A program made the position numbers and the translations under genes. From Intrasporangium calvum (GTDB lineage: Bacteria; Actinomycetota; Actinomycetes; Actinomycetales; Dermatophilaceae): 41,578 bases of DNA. Location of the stretch: NCBI RefSeq assembly GCF_028446585.1, contig NZ_JAPFQL010000019.1:1-41578 (forward strand). The letters run 5' to 3'. Shown here in pieces: positions 40,020-41,578 of the stretch; within the stretch, counting starts at the first letter, position 1, and each line of letters starts with the position of its first letter. The notes beneath the pieces were generated by a model, which had not been told where the DNA came from, searched no databases, and worked only from the letters and a program-made list of their open reading frames with translations.

Positions 40020-40207
40020 AGCGCCACGACCCCTACGACCACGAGCGATGGCACGTCCGGACCCGAGAGGGCTCGGGGGTATCCATCGCCATAGTCCAGG
40101 ACGACCGACGACTGGGAGAGGTCGGGGTGGAAGCCCACCAACGAACGCCACCACAGGGACGTGACCGAGCCCAGCGGCATACCGACAAGGAGCCTGCGAT
40201 CGGTCAC
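39956..40207 (-). pseudogene. Possible gene remnant cut by the insertion sequence
   Basis: A minus-strand frame of 83 codons ends at 39956 and begins 3 bp from the IS left end. Most of its codons end in G or C, like real genes here, and it contains LVVVGVVALYGVTALAEHAA. It is probably the 3' part of a gene interrupted by the IS. It overlaps the end of the plus-strand gene, so one of the two may be wrong. Confidence 0.35.
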
Positions 40208-40244
40208 CAGGGCCTTGACCCCGGTCCTTGGACACGGGGTGGGA

Positions 40245-41141
40245 TTACGCCGCTGACGGGAGCGTAGCGGCGGTGAGGGCCTCGTAGGCGACGGGGCTCA
40301 TGTGCCGGCACCAGGAGTGGCGTCGGCGGGTGTTGTACCGGGTGAGCCACCGGAATGCCTGCCGGCGGCAGGTGGTCTCGTCGGGCCAGCAGCTCGCGTC
40401 CTGCAGGACCTCTCTCTTGAAGGTCGCGTTGAACGCCTCGGCCAGACTGTTGTCCGCGCTCGTGCCGACGGCCCCCATGGACTGGGTCACCCCGAGCGCG
40501 GCGCAGAGGTTGGCGAATTCCTTTGAGGTGTAGACCGACCCGTGGTCCGTGTGGAAGATCGACCCGGCCAGACTGCCGCGGGTCGCGGCAGCCTCCTTGA
40601 GGGCATTTACGACGAGCTCGGTGCGCATGTGATCCGCGAGGGCCCAGCCGACCAGACGGCGCGAGTGGCAGTCGATCACGGTGGCCAGGTACAAGTTGGA
40701 CCCGTCCGCGATCGGCAGGTAGGTGATGTCCCCGACGTAGCGCTGGTTCGGCGCGGCCGCGGTGAAGTCCCGCCCGATCAGGTCGGGCACCTTCGCGTCG
40801 GCCGGCTCGGGGATCGTGGTGCGCACCTTCCGTCGGCGCTGGTAGCCGCGGATCTGCTCCTGGCGCATCACCCGCGCGACCCGCTTGTGGTTGACCCGCT
40901 GCGCCTCGGGGACGCCGTCGTTGAGCTCGGCGGTGATCCGCGGCGCGCCCATCGTGTTGTCCTCCCGGTGGACCTCGCGGATCCTCTGAGCAAGCTCGGC
41001 ATCGGACGCCGCCCGTGCCCCACGCGTCGGGGCCGCGGCCTGCCACGCGTAGAACGACGAGCGCTCAATCTGCACGAGCTCACACAACCGCTTCACCTCG
41101 AAGGCGTGCTGGTGGTCGGCGACGAACTGGAAGCGGCTCAC
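40245..41141 (-). CDS. IS3-family transposase OrfB (DDE integrase core)
   Basis: OrfB (298 aa) has the rve integrase core with catalytic residues in RYVGDITYLP (first Asp), FHTDHGSVYTS (second Asp) and DNSLAEAFNATFKREVL (Glu). The N-terminal HTH_21-type region includes SSFYAWQ and GAPRITAEL. It starts with GTG in a GTGA overlap with OrfA. In IS3 elements a -1 frameshift usually makes the OrfAB fusion; no clear slippery run was seen just before the overlap. Confidence 0.92.
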   Translation of the reverse strand: MSRFQFVADHQHAFEVKRLCELVQIERSSFYAWQAAAPTRGARAASDAELAQRIREVHREDNTMGAPRITAELNDGVPEAQRVNHKRVARVMRQEQIRGYQRRRKVRTTIPEPADAKVPDLIGRDFTAAAPNQRYVGDITYLPIADGSNLYLATVIDCHSRRLVGWALADHMRTELVVNALKEAAATRGSLAGSIFHTDHGSVYTSKEFANLCAALGVTQSMGAVGTSADNSLAEAFNATFKREVLQDASCWPDETTCRRQAFRWLTRYNTRRRHSWCRHMSPVAYEALTAATLPSAA

Positions 41142-41509
41142 CAGTTCGTCTCCCCAGCGAAATACTTGGCCGCCGACCGCAGAATGTCACGCTCGACCAC
41201 CAGCTTGGCCTGCTCCGAGCGCAACGCGGCGTTCTCGGCCTCCAACCGGGCGATCCGCGCCTCGGGCGTCTCGTCCTGCCCACCGGGACCTGAGGCCTCG
41301 GGAAGGTGCTGCGGCTTGAGGGGGCTTCGGGTCAACGTCCCGTCAGCAGCCGTCTTCCTGCCCGTCCCATACAGGTCGAGCCAGTGCCGCAGCGTGCCCC
41401 GCTCGATACCCAGGTCCTCGGCCATGCCACGCACCGTCGCACCCGCAGTGGACTCATACAAGTCGACGGCCTGCCGACGAAACTCCTCGGAGTAATTCTT
41501 GCGGGCCAT
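41138..41509 (-). CDS. IS3-family transposase OrfA (HTH)
   Basis: OrfA (123 aa) begins MARKNYSEEFRRQAVDLYES, the usual IS3 helix-turn-helix start, and ends with the leucine-zipper-like helix ARIARLEAENAALRSEQAKL and the typical RDILRSAAKYFA. It binds the IS ends and can form the OrfAB transposase with OrfB. The ATG at 41509 lies about 40 bp inside the right inverted repeat. Confidence 0.92.
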   Translation of the reverse strand: MARKNYSEEFRRQAVDLYESTAGATVRGMAEDLGIERGTLRHWLDLYGTGRKTAADGTLTRSPLKPQHLPEASGPGGQDETPEARIARLEAENAALRSEQAKLVVERDILRSAAKYFAGETNW

Positions 41510-41578
41510 GGTTCAGGATCATCTCGCTTCCCCAGCACATGCTGGATTCAGCGTGTCCAAGAACCAGGGTCAGGGCCC

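Larger units (their letters stand above)
40210..41578 (-). mobile_element. IS3-family insertion sequence
   Basis: Two overlapping transposase genes lie between inverted repeats. The left repeat at 40210-40236 and the complement of 41552-41578 match at 24 of 27 positions, starting GGGCC and sharing CTTGGACACG. The right repeat reaches the final base, so the element may extend a little further and the target duplication cannot be checked. Both reading frames appear intact. Confidence 0.85.

Noticed and set aside
39992-40267. Plus-strand frame running into the IS left end
   Set aside because: Its composition looks out of frame, it continues through the inverted repeat, and the minus-strand frame there has better codon use.

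Overview
The window reads as chromosome from a high-GC Gram-positive actinobacterium. Codons end mostly in G or C, GTG starts and 4-bp ATGA/GTGA overlaps are frequent, one site matches the mycobacterial-type LexA box, and the transfer genes look like those of actinobacterial plasmids and integrative elements. The species cannot be named from sequence alone. No rRNA, CRISPR array or intact tRNA was seen.

Positions 1-9300 look like ordinary catabolic chromosome. A minus-strand operon (Asp/Glu racemase-like protein, DUF1537 acid-sugar kinase, class II aldolase, sugar-binding lipoprotein) diverges from a plus-strand pair (a second DUF1537 kinase and a PdxA-family dehydrogenase). Together they fit uptake and breakdown of four-carbon sugar acids such as threonate or erythronate. 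Next come a tartrate/D-malate dehydrogenase, the wrecked start of a dicarboxylate symporter gene downstream of it, and a LysR regulator just upstream with a T-N11-A site.

At 9958-10006 lies the 3' part only of a tRNA-Tyr gene (minus strand) with a hairpin downstream of its 3' end. This is the expected scar of an element that integrated into tRNA-Tyr, and it places the element on the high-coordinate side. The element carries a defence block on the plus strand (10341-28476): a small helix-turn-helix protein, a complete type 1 BREX set (brxA, brxB, brxC, pglX, pglZ, brxL), two overlapping dynamin-like GTPases, and a NucS-like nuclease with a possible PUA/EVE-type C-terminal half. The GTPase pair and the nuclease are the best candidates for an undescribed or poorly described BREX-linked function. 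Two GIY-YIG-type proteins and a DUF932 protein follow.

From 31723 to 41578 the element has mobility and accessory genes: an apparently shortened MobF relaxase-helicase, two small companion genes with a perfect SOS box between them, a DUF6994 protein, a regulator/cupin pair, two DnaA boxes and several unknown small genes. An IS3-family insertion sequence runs to the last base of the window. No integrase is visible. It would be expected beyond the right edge, next to an intact tRNA-Tyr gene.
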